Assembly: GCA_001314865.1 (NCBI GenBank)
Contig: LJZR01000010.1
Coordinates: forward strand, 62,001 to 126,000
Direction of reading: 5' to 3'
Origin: Phormidesmis priestleyi Ana
Lineage (GTDB): Bacteria; Cyanobacteriota; Cyanobacteriia; Phormidesmidales; Phormidesmidaceae
Length of the DNA stretch: 64,000 bases
Shown: in pieces, positions 54,658 to 62,676 of the stretch
Position numbering within the stretch: position 1 is the stretch's first letter
Layout: every line of letters starts with the position of its first letter
Program-made: the position numbers and the translations under genes
Notes under the pieces: model-generated
Databases searched by the model: none
What the model saw: only the letters and a program-made list of their open reading frames with translations
What the model was told of the DNA's origin: nothing

Positions 54658-55047
54658 ATGATTGCTTTAACACCTGAAGAAATTGCTCAGTTCAGAGCCC
54701 GCCTTGCCGACTACCCTGAAGCCTTAGCAGCACTGCAAGAAATTGAAGACTGTGACGGTGATATTGAAGATGCCGCAATTTCTTTATCCTTGAAGGCCAA
54801 CCAAGAGCCAGATACCAACGAGGAATGGCTCGCTGGGTTTAGCAAACGCTATCGGCATATCGTTTGTCGAGCAGAGTTTCGAGAAGCGATCGCCGCCGGA
54901 CAGCTCAGCACGCTCATTCATGCCCTTACGACAGAAACCGACTGTCCGCCGCTGATAGCTCTGCCAGTTGCACTCTACGCGCATAAGGCTGAGGTCGCTA
55001 CATTCTGCTATAGCTTTGACCACAGCCGAGTTGTGAGCAATTCTTAA
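54658..55047 (+). CDS. conserved-looking hypothetical protein
   Basis: A 129-residue protein beginning MIALTPEEIAQFRARLADYPEALAALQEIEDCDGDIEDAAISL, with helix-turn-helix-like spacing and a WLAGFSKRYRHIVCRAEFREAIAAGQLSTLIHAL segment. No family is recognised. The codon use matches its neighbours. It is 20 bp after the glycosyltransferase, so it is probably co-transcribed with it, and converges on the J-domain gene. Confidence 0.6.
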   Translation: MIALTPEEIAQFRARLADYPEALAALQEIEDCDGDIEDAAISLSLKANQEPDTNEEWLAGFSKRYRHIVCRAEFREAIAAGQLSTLIHALTTETDCPPLIALPVALYAHKAEVATFCYSFDHSRVVSNS

Positions 55048-55085
55048 GAAATCGGCTAAAGACCTGAGCTTTTCAACCGGTAGAA

Positions 55086-55886
55086 CTAACCTTCTAAATT
55101 GGCTAGCTGGTAGAAGTCGAGATTGATCTCGCGCCATAGCGCTTGGTTGTTAGGGTCAGTTCGCAGCGCTTTTGTAAGGTAGATGCGAGCCTTTTGGGGT
55201 TGGCCTGCTTTAATCAACCTTCTGCCCCACCGCTGATATACGATAGCTTGCCACTGAACGATTTCGGTATCGGTAGGCATACGGTGGGCCAAGCCTTCTA
55301 CGAGTGCGATCGCCCTAGGAAATTTTTGCTGCCTCAACAGCTCCTTGAGCTGTCCGTAGGCTTCTAGCTTTAGATCCTCTTCTTGCCCAGAGAGCGGATG
55401 CAATGACTGCCGAGAAACTCCCAACTGTGCTTTTTTTGGCAGCTGGGAGTCAATGGCTTTTTGAGCATTTCTATGAGCGCTGCCACTGTCGGCAATCGTT
55501 TCGTAGGTCTCAGCATTATGAGCTGGTGCCCCAATCGCGGCTTCTGCTATAGCTGACTCGCTCGCAGTAGCCTTTGGCGTATCAGTTAGGCTACCAAAAC
55601 CCATCTTTTCTAACGTCTGGATTAGATTGCTGAGCGTATTGTCTAAGCCAAAGCCGCCTGCATGGGATTGCACATCAGGCCCTGCCGTCTTCGCCTCGCG
55701 AGCGTGATCAGCCGCTAACAAAACGGTATAAGCATCGTTGATTTTAATAAATTGCTCAATCGCTGCCTTATCCGGATTGATATCGGGATGATACTGTCGC
55801 ACTAGCTTTCGATAAGCAGCTTTCACAGCTTGAGCCGAGGCCCCTCGGTGCAATCCTAATGTGTGATAGTGGGAGGCCAGGTTCAT
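55086..55886 (-). CDS. J-domain protein with helical C-terminus
   Basis: A 266-residue co-chaperone. J domain at residues 5-70 (YHTLGLHRGASAQAVKAAYRKLVRQYHPDINPDKAAIEQFIKINDAYTVLL) with intact HPD. A middle part (75-170) is Ala/Ser-rich and unconserved. The C-terminal part (ELLRQQKFPRAIALVEGLAHRMPTDTEIVQWQAIVYQRWGRRLIKAGQPQKARIYLTKALRTDPNNQALWREI) looks like TPR repeats. No zinc finger. Role in this organism unknown. Confidence 0.88.
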   Translation of the reverse strand: MNLASHYHTLGLHRGASAQAVKAAYRKLVRQYHPDINPDKAAIEQFIKINDAYTVLLAADHAREAKTAGPDVQSHAGGFGLDNTLSNLIQTLEKMGFGSLTDTPKATASESAIAEAAIGAPAHNAETYETIADSGSAHRNAQKAIDSQLPKKAQLGVSRQSLHPLSGQEEDLKLEAYGQLKELLRQQKFPRAIALVEGLAHRMPTDTEIVQWQAIVYQRWGRRLIKAGQPQKARIYLTKALRTDPNNQALWREINLDFYQLANLEG

Positions 55887-55987
55887 ATCAGCTTGTTTTG
55901 ATATGCAGAAGATATGGCGTACACCAGCCCAATTGCATCCGTAATATCACATGAGTGAGGGTGCTTAATAGAACTCATCGTCTAATA

Positions 55988-56039
55988 TTTATTGCGGCTA
56001 TTTATTGCGGCTATTTATTGCGGCTATTTATTGCGGCTA
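55988..56039. repeat. 13-bp tandem repeat, 4 copies
   Basis: Units of tttattgcggcta lie directly after the clpP3 stop codon region. Confidence 0.93.
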
Positions 56040-56045
56040 TGACAG

Positions 56046-56648
56046 CTATGCAGGCAACCGCTCTTCAATCACTCGGTCAATCAAGCCGTACTCTTTAGCC
56101 TCTGCCGCCGACATAAAAAAGTCGCGATCGCTGTCCTTCTCAATTTTCTCTACAGACTGTCCCGAATGCTGCGCCATTAGCTCATTGAGGTCCTGCCGTA
56201 CCTTCACAATCCGCGCCGCCTCAATCTCAATATCGGTCGCCTGCGAGCGGCCCACCCCACCCGAAGGCTGGTGAATCATAATTCGCGAATGCGGCAGCGC
56301 CAGTCGCTTGCCCTTCGCACCCGCATTCAGCAAAAACGCACCCATACTGGCCGCTAAGCCCACACAAATAGTCACCACTTCAGACTTGATGTACTGCATC
56401 GTGTCATAAATCGCCATACCCGCTGTGACCGAGCCCCCTGGCGAGTTGATGTATAGGTAAATCGGCTTCGTTGAGTCTTCTGAGTCAAGGTAAAGCATGT
56501 AAGCCACAATCGCGTTTGCAATACCGTCATCAACTTCTTCAGTCAAAAAGATAATGCGCTCACGAAACAATCGCTCGTAGATACCGATCCACTGTTCGTA
56601 AGTGCCGCCAGGAAGGCGATAGGGGACGCTAGGAGTTCCGATAGGCAT
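56046..56648 (-). CDS. clpP: ATP-dependent Clp protease proteolytic subunit ClpP3
   Basis: A 200-residue active ClpP. The catalytic triad is intact: Ser101 (GLAASMGAF), His126 ([11 protein letters not shown]) and Asp176 (DSDRDFFMS). [15 protein letters not shown] at the start is typical of cyanobacterial ClpP3, which assembles with ClpR into the mixed proteolytic core that degrades proteins with ClpC. It is the third gene of a three-gene clp cluster on this strand; a 13-bp array fills the spacer to the preceding gene. Confidence 0.96.
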   Translation of the reverse strand: MPIGTPSVPYRLPGGTYEQWIGIYERLFRERIIFLTEEVDDGIANAIVAYMLYLDSEDSTKPIYLYINSPGGSVTAGMAIYDTMQYIKSEVVTICVGLAASMGAFLLNAGAKGKRLALPHSRIMIHQPSGGVGRSQATDIEIEAARIVKVRQDLNELMAQHSGQSVEKIEKDSDRDFFMSAAEAKEYGLIDRVIEERLPA

Positions 56649-56677
56649 GGGATTAATTCAGTGGAAGGTGGACACTT

Positions 56678-56804
56678 GAAAATGGGTGAGAAAAATGGGT
56701 GAGAAAAATGGGTGAGAAAAATGGGTGAGAAAAATGGGTGAGAAAAATGGGTGAGAAAAATGGGTGAGAAAAATGGGTGAGAAAAATGGGCGGAAAAAAT
56801 GGGT
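56678..56804. repeat. 13-bp tandem repeat, about 9.8 copies
   Basis: Units of gagaaaaatgggt, eight nearly exact plus a partial start and a diverged end (ggaaaaaatgggt). It occupies most of the 201-bp spacer between two clp genes. A 98-codon open frame across it is an artefact of the repeat. Confidence 0.97.
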
Positions 56805-56849
56805 GGGCATTGACAACCGGCCCAGGCGCTATGCCTCAAAACGCTAGAA

Positions 56850-57521
56850 TCAAACCTCTACGGCCGCATCTGCCGTTACGTTCGCTGCCGGATTCTCAAT
56901 GACCCGATCAATTAAGCCATAGGTTTTAGCTTCTTCTGGCGATAGATAAAACATCCGCTCCATATCTCGCTTAATCTTATCGACGCTCTGGCCTGTATTG
57001 TTAGCCAATATCTGCTGAATGAGCTGCCTTTTCTCTAGCACTTGCTCTGCTTCTATCTCAATGTCAGTCGCTTGCCCGCGAGTCAGCGTTTGGGGATGCG
57101 TCAGGGCGATGCTCGTATGAGGTAGGGCAGCTCGCTTACCCTTAGCACCTGCCGAGAGCAAAACGGCTGCCATCCCGTAAGCAGTCCCCATACAAATAGT
57201 CACCACTTCGGACTTGATATAAGCAATCGTATCGTATACGGCGAGTCCAGCTCTAATTGAAACCATTCCCGCTGAAGAATCGGCTTGCCCTGTCATAACG
57301 GGGTCGCCAACAGAGTTGATATACAGATAAATCGGCTTGGTGTTGTCATCGGATTCTAAATAGAGCAACGCCGAGACAATTGAGTTAGCAACCCCATCCG
57401 TCAGTGGCTGATTAATAAACAAAATACGCTCTTGGCTCATGCGAGTGTATACACTCACCCATTGCCATGAGCGACTGCCGGGTAGATTGTACGGAACGCG
57501 CAGGATGCCATCGACAGACAT
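56850..57521 (-). CDS. ClpR-like (inactive) Clp protease subunit
   Basis: A 223-residue ClpP-family protein whose triad positions are all changed. Where ClpP3 has GLAASMG this protein has GTAYGMA (Ser to Gly); at the His position, SIALTHPQ reads Thr followed by His; at the Asp position, ERMFYLS has Met. It also carries an insertion (INSVGDPVMTGQADSSAGMVSIRAGLAVYDT), like ClpR proteins. It is therefore a second non-catalytic subunit, distinct from the canonical ClpR upstream. The ATG at 57521 is used. It begins 62 bp after the clpR stop. Confidence 0.88.
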   Translation of the reverse strand: MSVDGILRVPYNLPGSRSWQWVSVYTRMSQERILFINQPLTDGVANSIVSALLYLESDDNTKPIYLYINSVGDPVMTGQADSSAGMVSIRAGLAVYDTIAYIKSEVVTICMGTAYGMAAVLLSAGAKGKRAALPHTSIALTHPQTLTRGQATDIEIEAEQVLEKRQLIQQILANNTGQSVDKIKRDMERMFYLSPEEAKTYGLIDRVIENPAANVTADAAVEV

Positions 57522-57583
57522 AAGAAGAAGCAAGGGGGAGGGAACAGCAAGGAGCGAAACAATGAATTACATAACGCAAAAAA

Positions 57584-58276
57584 CTACATAACGCCAGCTG
57601 GAATCGCGGTGGGCAGCTCCTTGGTGCTACTTAACACGCGATCAATTAGGCCGTACTCTTTAGCTTCTTCAGGCGTTAGGTAAAACATTCGGTCAGTATC
57701 TTTATCGAGCTTTTCAGTCGTCTGACCGGTGTTAGTAGACAAAATATCCAGAAAAGAAGCCTTATTCGCCAGGACTTCTTCTGCGCGAATTTGAATGTCT
57801 GTCGCCTGACCTCGGGCGCCTGAGCGAGCCTGATTAAGCACAATCGTGGCATGAGGTAAGCTGGCGCGTGAGCCTTTGGCACCAGAGGATAAAATCATGG
57901 CAGCAGTGCCCATTGCCTGACCTAAGCAAATGGTGTGAACCGGTGGCTTGATATATTTAAGCGTGTCGCAAATGGCAAAAGCTTCGGTCTCAAAGCCCAC
58001 AGAGTCGCCCGTGTACCAAGATGTCCCTGTAGAGTTGATGTAAAAGAAAATGGGCTTGTCGGGATCGTCAAATTCTAGATACAGGAGCTGGGCAATGATG
58101 AGCTTAGTAACATCTACGCCCATCTGACGCTTAAAGTCATCAGATGAGACAAGGGGGGTACCCAGATACACAATGCGCTCTTTGAGCAGCAAAGAAGGCA
58201 GGTCAGGTGGGGGAGTCTTGTAGGCCATGGCGCCTCCACCGTAGGGAGCTTGTATTGCCTTGATGGGAGAACTCAT
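57584..58276 (-). CDS. clpR: ClpR, non-catalytic Clp protease subunit
   Basis: A 230-residue ClpR. It has the family start (MSSPIKAIQAPYGGGAMAYKTPPPDLPSLLLKERIVYLG), the ClpR insertion (INSTGTSWYTGDSVGFETEAFAICDT), and the altered triad: GQAMGTAAM (Ser to Gly), IVLNQ (His to Asn) and DRMFYLT (Asp to Met). In cyanobacteria ClpR is an essential structural partner of ClpP3. ATG 58276 gives the family N-terminus. It heads the three-gene clp cluster. Confidence 0.95.
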   Translation of the reverse strand: MSSPIKAIQAPYGGGAMAYKTPPPDLPSLLLKERIVYLGTPLVSSDDFKRQMGVDVTKLIIAQLLYLEFDDPDKPIFFYINSTGTSWYTGDSVGFETEAFAICDTLKYIKPPVHTICLGQAMGTAAMILSSGAKGSRASLPHATIVLNQARSGARGQATDIQIRAEEVLANKASFLDILSTNTGQTTEKLDKDTDRMFYLTPEEAKEYGLIDRVLSSTKELPTAIPAGVM

Positions 58277-58639
58277 AGATAGCTCAGCGGGTGCGTTCAA
58301 TTAATATGCTTTCCATAGTAGCTCGCAAGCGAACTTGGTGGACTGCGATCGCCCGTCCGTTTTTGACCGGTTTCTAGCCTGTTTTTGGCGGATAACCTCA
58401 CTCCTCACTCCGCATTTCACGACCTTTTGGCGATGCCATATGGAATTGATATGGAATTGATCCCAACCGAGCTGATGTTAGATCTTCAGATCTGATAAAA
58501 CATGTCTTAGCAAATGCTTTTGACCTATTTCCTTGGACCGACTGTTGGCCTATTGTTTAGGGGCATCTTGTTTAGGCGCATTGTTTAAGTTGGTTAGTGT
58601 TCAAGTCAGTTGGTTACAACGTTAGGAGCTAGGCTAAGC
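58277..58639. other. clpR-VWA divergent promoter region
   Basis: About 360 bp. Short near-repeats (tgttta, tatggaattga twice) are visible. AGGAG at 58624 could be the ribosome-binding site of the VWA gene. No ORF or RNA is supported. Confidence 0.4.
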
Positions 58640-59872
58640 ATGAAAGTTGGTTTAAAGTGGGCACTCAGCGATGCGCATGTCCCTACAGGGCAAGACAACA
58701 GTCAGCGTCAGCTGTCGGTCTCACTGTCGGCCAGTGGAGAGGGCTCCCAAGCGCCGATTAACCTGTGTTTTGTGCTCGATTGCAGTGGTTCAATGGGCGG
58801 CATCCCCTTAAAGACAGTGAAGCAGGCGGCTAGTCGGTTGATTGATCGAATGACGGCGCGCGATCGCATCTCAATTATCACCTTCAACCACAAGGCCAAA
58901 ATCCTAGTCGAGAACCAACCCGCGACGGATTTAGAAAACATCAAGCGCAAAATTGACGGACTCAAAGCCAGCGGCGGCACTTGCATAGACGACGGGCTAA
59001 AAGCAGGCATTGAGCAGCTTGCCAGCGGCAAAGAAGGTCGAATATCGCAGCTATTGCTGCTCACAGATGGTGAAAATGAGCATGGTGACAATGCTCGCGC
59101 GGTAAAGCTCGCCAACGTTGCGGTGGGCTACAACCTAACCATCAGCACACTGGGCTTTGGTGACCATTGGAATCAAGATGTATTAGAACAAATTGCCGAT
59201 GCGGGTGGCGGCTCGCTGAACTACATTCAGCATGCTGAAGAAGCCGTGGGCATTTTTGGGCGGCTGTTCACTCGCATTCAATCAGTTGGGCTGACCAATG
59301 CGTTTCTAAACATTGAGCTAGCCGATGGCACCCGCCTTGCAGACCTTAAGCCCGTGGCCCAAGTTGCGCCCGAAACCGTAGAGCTACCAGTCGTGCAGCA
59401 AGGCAATGAAGCCATTGTGCGAATTGGCGATTTAATGAAGGATCAGCCGCGCGTGGTTTTACTGAACTTATATGTACCGCGACTAACGGCAAGCACAGCC
59501 GTCATTGCACAGCTCCAGGTCACTTATGACGACCCCGTGATAGAAGCCACAGCCCAATCTACCGAAAAGTTTGCGGTTAACATTGAGGCGCAAGATGCTT
59601 ATGTACCTGCGGTGGACGCTGGCGTTCAGCAAAACATTTTGGCACTCGCGAAGTACCGACAAACACAGATTGCTGAGGAAAAGCTGAAGGCAGGCGATCG
59701 CAAAGGAGCCGTTACCATGCTTCAGTCGGCGGCAAATACCGCCATCCAGATGGGCGATACCCATGCGGCAACAGTACTGCAAGAAAATGCGACAGTGCTG
59801 CAAACGGGGAATGAGCTGTCAAAGAGCGATCAAAAGAAGACCCGCATCGCCTCTAAAACTCAGCTGAGGTAG
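58640..59872 (+). CDS. VWA-domain protein
   Basis: A 410-residue protein with a von Willebrand A domain at about 35-215. The MIDAS is complete: DCSGSM (D-x-S-x-S), then T and D in TDGEN. The latter half is a beta-rich domain plus a helical tail (AEEKLKAGDRKGAVTMLQSAANTAIQMGDTHAATVLQENATVL) similar to other bacterial VWA proteins. No signal peptide or membrane helix. It is 12 bp before the dipeptide epimerase gene, so it may be co-transcribed; functional connection unknown. Confidence 0.85.
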   Translation: MKVGLKWALSDAHVPTGQDNSQRQLSVSLSASGEGSQAPINLCFVLDCSGSMGGIPLKTVKQAASRLIDRMTARDRISIITFNHKAKILVENQPATDLENIKRKIDGLKASGGTCIDDGLKAGIEQLASGKEGRISQLLLLTDGENEHGDNARAVKLANVAVGYNLTISTLGFGDHWNQDVLEQIADAGGGSLNYIQHAEEAVGIFGRLFTRIQSVGLTNAFLNIELADGTRLADLKPVAQVAPETVELPVVQQGNEAIVRIGDLMKDQPRVVLLNLYVPRLTASTAVIAQLQVTYDDPVIEATAQSTEKFAVNIEAQDAYVPAVDAGVQQNILALAKYRQTQIAEEKLKAGDRKGAVTMLQSAANTAIQMGDTHAATVLQENATVLQTGNELSKSDQKKTRIASKTQLR

Positions 59873-59884
59873 CCCACCAACTGC

Positions 59885-60937
59885 ATGCATATTCACATTG
59901 AACCATTCACAGTTCACAAGCGAGTGCCTTTAACGATCAGCCGTGGCACGACAGCAGGCTCTACGAACTTATGGGTACGAATTGAAGCAGATGGCATTGA
60001 TGGGTGGGGCGAGGCTTCGCCTTTTTCGATTGGATCACAGACTCAAACGACTGAACAAATTACAGCCGATTTAGAAGCGCTTGCACTTTGGCTGTCTGCA
60101 TATCATCCGTTTCAGCAGCAAGCGATTGAGGCGAGGCTGACTGAGTCAGGTGTTTGTTCGGCAGCGCGAGCAGCGATAGATGTGGCGCTGCATGATTGGC
60201 TAGGTAAGCAGGTAGGGCTGCCATTGTGGCAGCTATGGGGCTTAGACTTGGCAAAAATTAGCCCCACAGCAGTCACCGTGGGTATTAGCTCACCGGAAGG
60301 CGCAGCGGATAGACTGCAAAAATGGTGCGATCAGCAGCCAGTTGCTTCTGTAAAAGTAAAACTAGGCAATCCAACCGGGATTGAAGCCGATCAGGCCATG
60401 TTTGAAGCAGTGCTAGCCGAAGTGCCCGCAGGCGCTAAAGTCAGTATTGATGCCAACGGCGGCTGGAACTTACCCGATGCTTTGACGATGGCCCATTGGC
60501 TGGCAGATCGGGGCGTTACTTACTTGGAGCAGCCTTTATCTGTCGCGGATGACGGCCTATTACCACAGCTCTATGAACGGTCACCTTTGCCCATTTTTAT
60601 CGATGAAAGCTGCTTCACGGGCGCCGATATTCCCCGCTTAGCACACTGCATTCATGGCATTAATATTAAGCTAATGAAGGCGGGAGGCTTAAGCGAGGCA
60701 AGGCGGATGATTCATACCGCTAGAGCCTGTGGTTTGGGCGTGATGTTTGGCTGCTATTCAGATAGCGCGATCGCTAACACTGCCTTATCCCATCTCTCGC
60801 CTTTGGCCGACCATCTCGATCTCGATAGCCACTTCAATTTAAAAGACGATCCGTTCCAAGGCGCTCAGCTCCAAAACGGTGCGTTAATACCTAACAATCA
60901 CTCTGGACTCGGACTCTCTCGCCATGCTAGCTCCTGA
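59885..60937 (+). CDS. enolase-superfamily epimerase, DgcA / L-Ala-D/L-Glu epimerase type
   Basis: A 350-residue muconate-cycloisomerase-type enolase-superfamily protein. The catalytic KxK is in SVKVKLG, metal ligands are Asp in SIDANGGWN, Glu in YLEQPLS and Asp in IDESCF; the second Lys is in IKLMKAGG. It is annotated as dipeptide epimerase in most genomes, but next to a DUF1611 gene it is more likely DgcA, an N-acetyl-glutamate racemase. Its last 14 bp overlap the start of the DUF1611 gene, showing tight co-translation. Confidence 0.88.
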   Translation: MHIHIEPFTVHKRVPLTISRGTTAGSTNLWVRIEADGIDGWGEASPFSIGSQTQTTEQITADLEALALWLSAYHPFQQQAIEARLTESGVCSAARAAIDVALHDWLGKQVGLPLWQLWGLDLAKISPTAVTVGISSPEGAADRLQKWCDQQPVASVKVKLGNPTGIEADQAMFEAVLAEVPAGAKVSIDANGGWNLPDALTMAHWLADRGVTYLEQPLSVADDGLLPQLYERSPLPIFIDESCFTGADIPRLAHCIHGINIKLMKAGGLSEARRMIHTARACGLGVMFGCYSDSAIANTALSHLSPLADHLDLDSHFNLKDDPFQGAQLQNGALIPNNHSGLGLSRHASS

Positions 60938-61970
60938 TGATCACATCGCGATTCTCATGCACGGTGGCCTTAAAGGGGCCAAAGGCAAAACTGGCATTTC
61001 TCTGCTGCGCTACAGCCAAAACCCGATCGTCTGCGTTATTGACGAAACTGCTGAGGGCGAGTCAGTTGCATCGCTCACTGGTATAGACCGTCATATTCCC
61101 ATTGTGTCCTCGTTAGAGGATGCATTGGCACTTAATCCAACTGTACTTGCGATTGGCCTTGCACCTTCGGGCGGCCAACTGCCCGAGCCCTGGTACGCCC
61201 AGGTTAAGCAAGGCGTTAGAGCTGGGCTTTCGGTCATGAATGGACTGCACACTCAGATGAATGAGGATTCAGAGGTTGCCAGCAATATTCAACCGGGAAG
61301 ATGGGTTTGGGATGTTCGGCGAGAGCCCATAGGGCTCAGTGTGGGTGGGGGCCTAGCGAGGCTATTAGCATGCGATCGCGTCCTAACCGTTGGCACCGAC
61401 ATGGGCGTCGGCAAAATGTCTACCAGCATCGAACTCAACCGTGCTGCCAAAGCCCAAAGGTTGCGATCTAAACTCATCGCCACGGGGCAAACCGGCTTAA
61501 TGCTTGGCGAAGATGGCGTAGCCCTAGACGCGGTTCGGGTTGACTATGCGTCAGGCGCAGTTGAACAGTGCTTACTCAGGAATGGTGAAGACCACGATAT
61601 TTTGTTTGTAGAAGGTCAAGGTTCTTTGCTCAATCCGGCTTCTACCGCAACGCTGCCGCTAATTAGAGGGTCACAGCCAACGCATTTAATTTTGGTGCAT
61701 AAGGCAAACCTGAGCCATATTCAGCACTTTCCAGATTTTAAGATTCCGCCGCTGCATGAGGTGATCCAGCTATATGAGTCGGTAGCAACAGCAGCAGGGA
61801 CATTTGCGCCTGCAAAGGTGGTTGGAATTGCGCTGAATACGTTCGGATTGAGTGCGGAGGAGGGGTTGCGTGCGATCGCAGAGACCGCTCAAAAGACAGG
61901 ACTGCCCTGCACCGATGTCGTTCGTTTCGGCGGCGATCCGTTACTCGCTAGCATCAGAAATATTGCTTAA
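60924..61970 (+). CDS. DUF1611 protein, DgcN-type D-glutamate N-acetyltransferase
   Basis: A 348-residue DUF1611 protein. The N-terminal half is Rossmann-like (ISLLRYSQNPIVCVIDETAEGESV), and the C-terminal half is P-loop-like with GTDMGVGKMSTS, LIATGQTGLMLGEDGVALDAVRVDYASGAVEQ and FVEGQGSLLNPASTATLPLIRG. DgcN has been shown in other bacteria to acetylate D-glutamate, which DgcA then racemises to N-acetyl-L-glutamate, the first arginine-pathway intermediate. The overlap with dgcA supports that role here (inference from family and context). Confidence 0.85.
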   Translation: MLAPDDHIAILMHGGLKGAKGKTGISLLRYSQNPIVCVIDETAEGESVASLTGIDRHIPIVSSLEDALALNPTVLAIGLAPSGGQLPEPWYAQVKQGVRAGLSVMNGLHTQMNEDSEVASNIQPGRWVWDVRREPIGLSVGGGLARLLACDRVLTVGTDMGVGKMSTSIELNRAAKAQRLRSKLIATGQTGLMLGEDGVALDAVRVDYASGAVEQCLLRNGEDHDILFVEGQGSLLNPASTATLPLIRGSQPTHLILVHKANLSHIQHFPDFKIPPLHEVIQLYESVATAAGTFAPAKVVGIALNTFGLSAEEGLRAIAETAQKTGLPCTDVVRFGGDPLLASIRNIA

Positions 61971-62010
61971 ACCGAATGCTTAAACCGGATTGAACCGCTC
62001 GCACTCAAAT

Positions 62011-62051
62011 AGCGATGTTTTTGTAGCGATGTTTTTGTAGCGATGTTTTTT
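62011..62051. repeat. 14-bp tandem repeat, 3 copies
   Basis: Units of agcgatgtttttgt in the convergent gap between dgcN and infA. Confidence 0.9.
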
Positions 62052-62194
62052 GAAGGGTTTTCGAACATCAGTTCACTTCAGCGCTGGCGCTCTACCAAAA
62101 CAAAACACATAACCAAGATACCGTTCAAGGCCCTAGCTATGTGCTGCTTAATTCTTTAAGGATGTTATTAAGACCTACATCAAGAGACCTACAC

Positions 62195-62422
62195 TTAGCG
62201 GGGCTTCTTGAGGCGGTAGGTGATGCGGCCTTTAGTCAGGTCATAGGGAGTAAGTTCTACTTTGACGCGATCGCCCGGCAGAATCTTAATATAGTTTCGT
62301 CGAATCTTACCCGAAATATGGGCAAGTACGTTAAACCCATTATCTAGGTCAACCCGAAACATTGCGTTGGGAAGCGACTCAGTAATCGTCCCTTCCATCT
62401 CAATCAAATCTTGCTTAGACAA
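62195..62422 (-). CDS. infA: translation initiation factor IF-1
   Basis: A 75-residue IF-1, an S1/OB-fold protein that binds the A site during initiation. [44 protein letters not shown] and [10 protein letters not shown] are family-typical. The start must be TTG at 62422, as no ATG precedes the conserved MSKQD. The usual next genes (rpmJ, rpsM) do not follow; the sequence faces dgcN instead. Confidence 0.96.
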   Translation of the reverse strand: MSKQDLIEMEGTITESLPNAMFRVDLDNGFNVLAHISGKIRRNYIKILPGDRVKVELTPYDLTKGRITYRLKKPR

Positions 62423-62676
62423 CTAACCGTTCCTCTCTTTTTCGCTCACAAATAAAACACATACTTTAAAATCCTAACAAAACCCTAAATAATGCCAAAC
62501 CGGAAACCCGACCCTATAGAGGAAGATTCCCGGTCATCTTACTATCATCAATTGACGTAAGCTCAATCTTGTTACAAGAAAACGTCAACCCTCAGTAAGC
62601 ACCGTAGTAGGCACCCTTTAGTTACTTACGCTAATCGGCTTATACAGCAGGCTCAGCCCCTACAACACCAGCATTA

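Noticed and set aside
56543-56839. A 98-codon ORF with SPIFLTHFSHPFF repeats
   Set aside because: It is simply the 13-bp array read in three successive frames and overlaps the start of clpP3.
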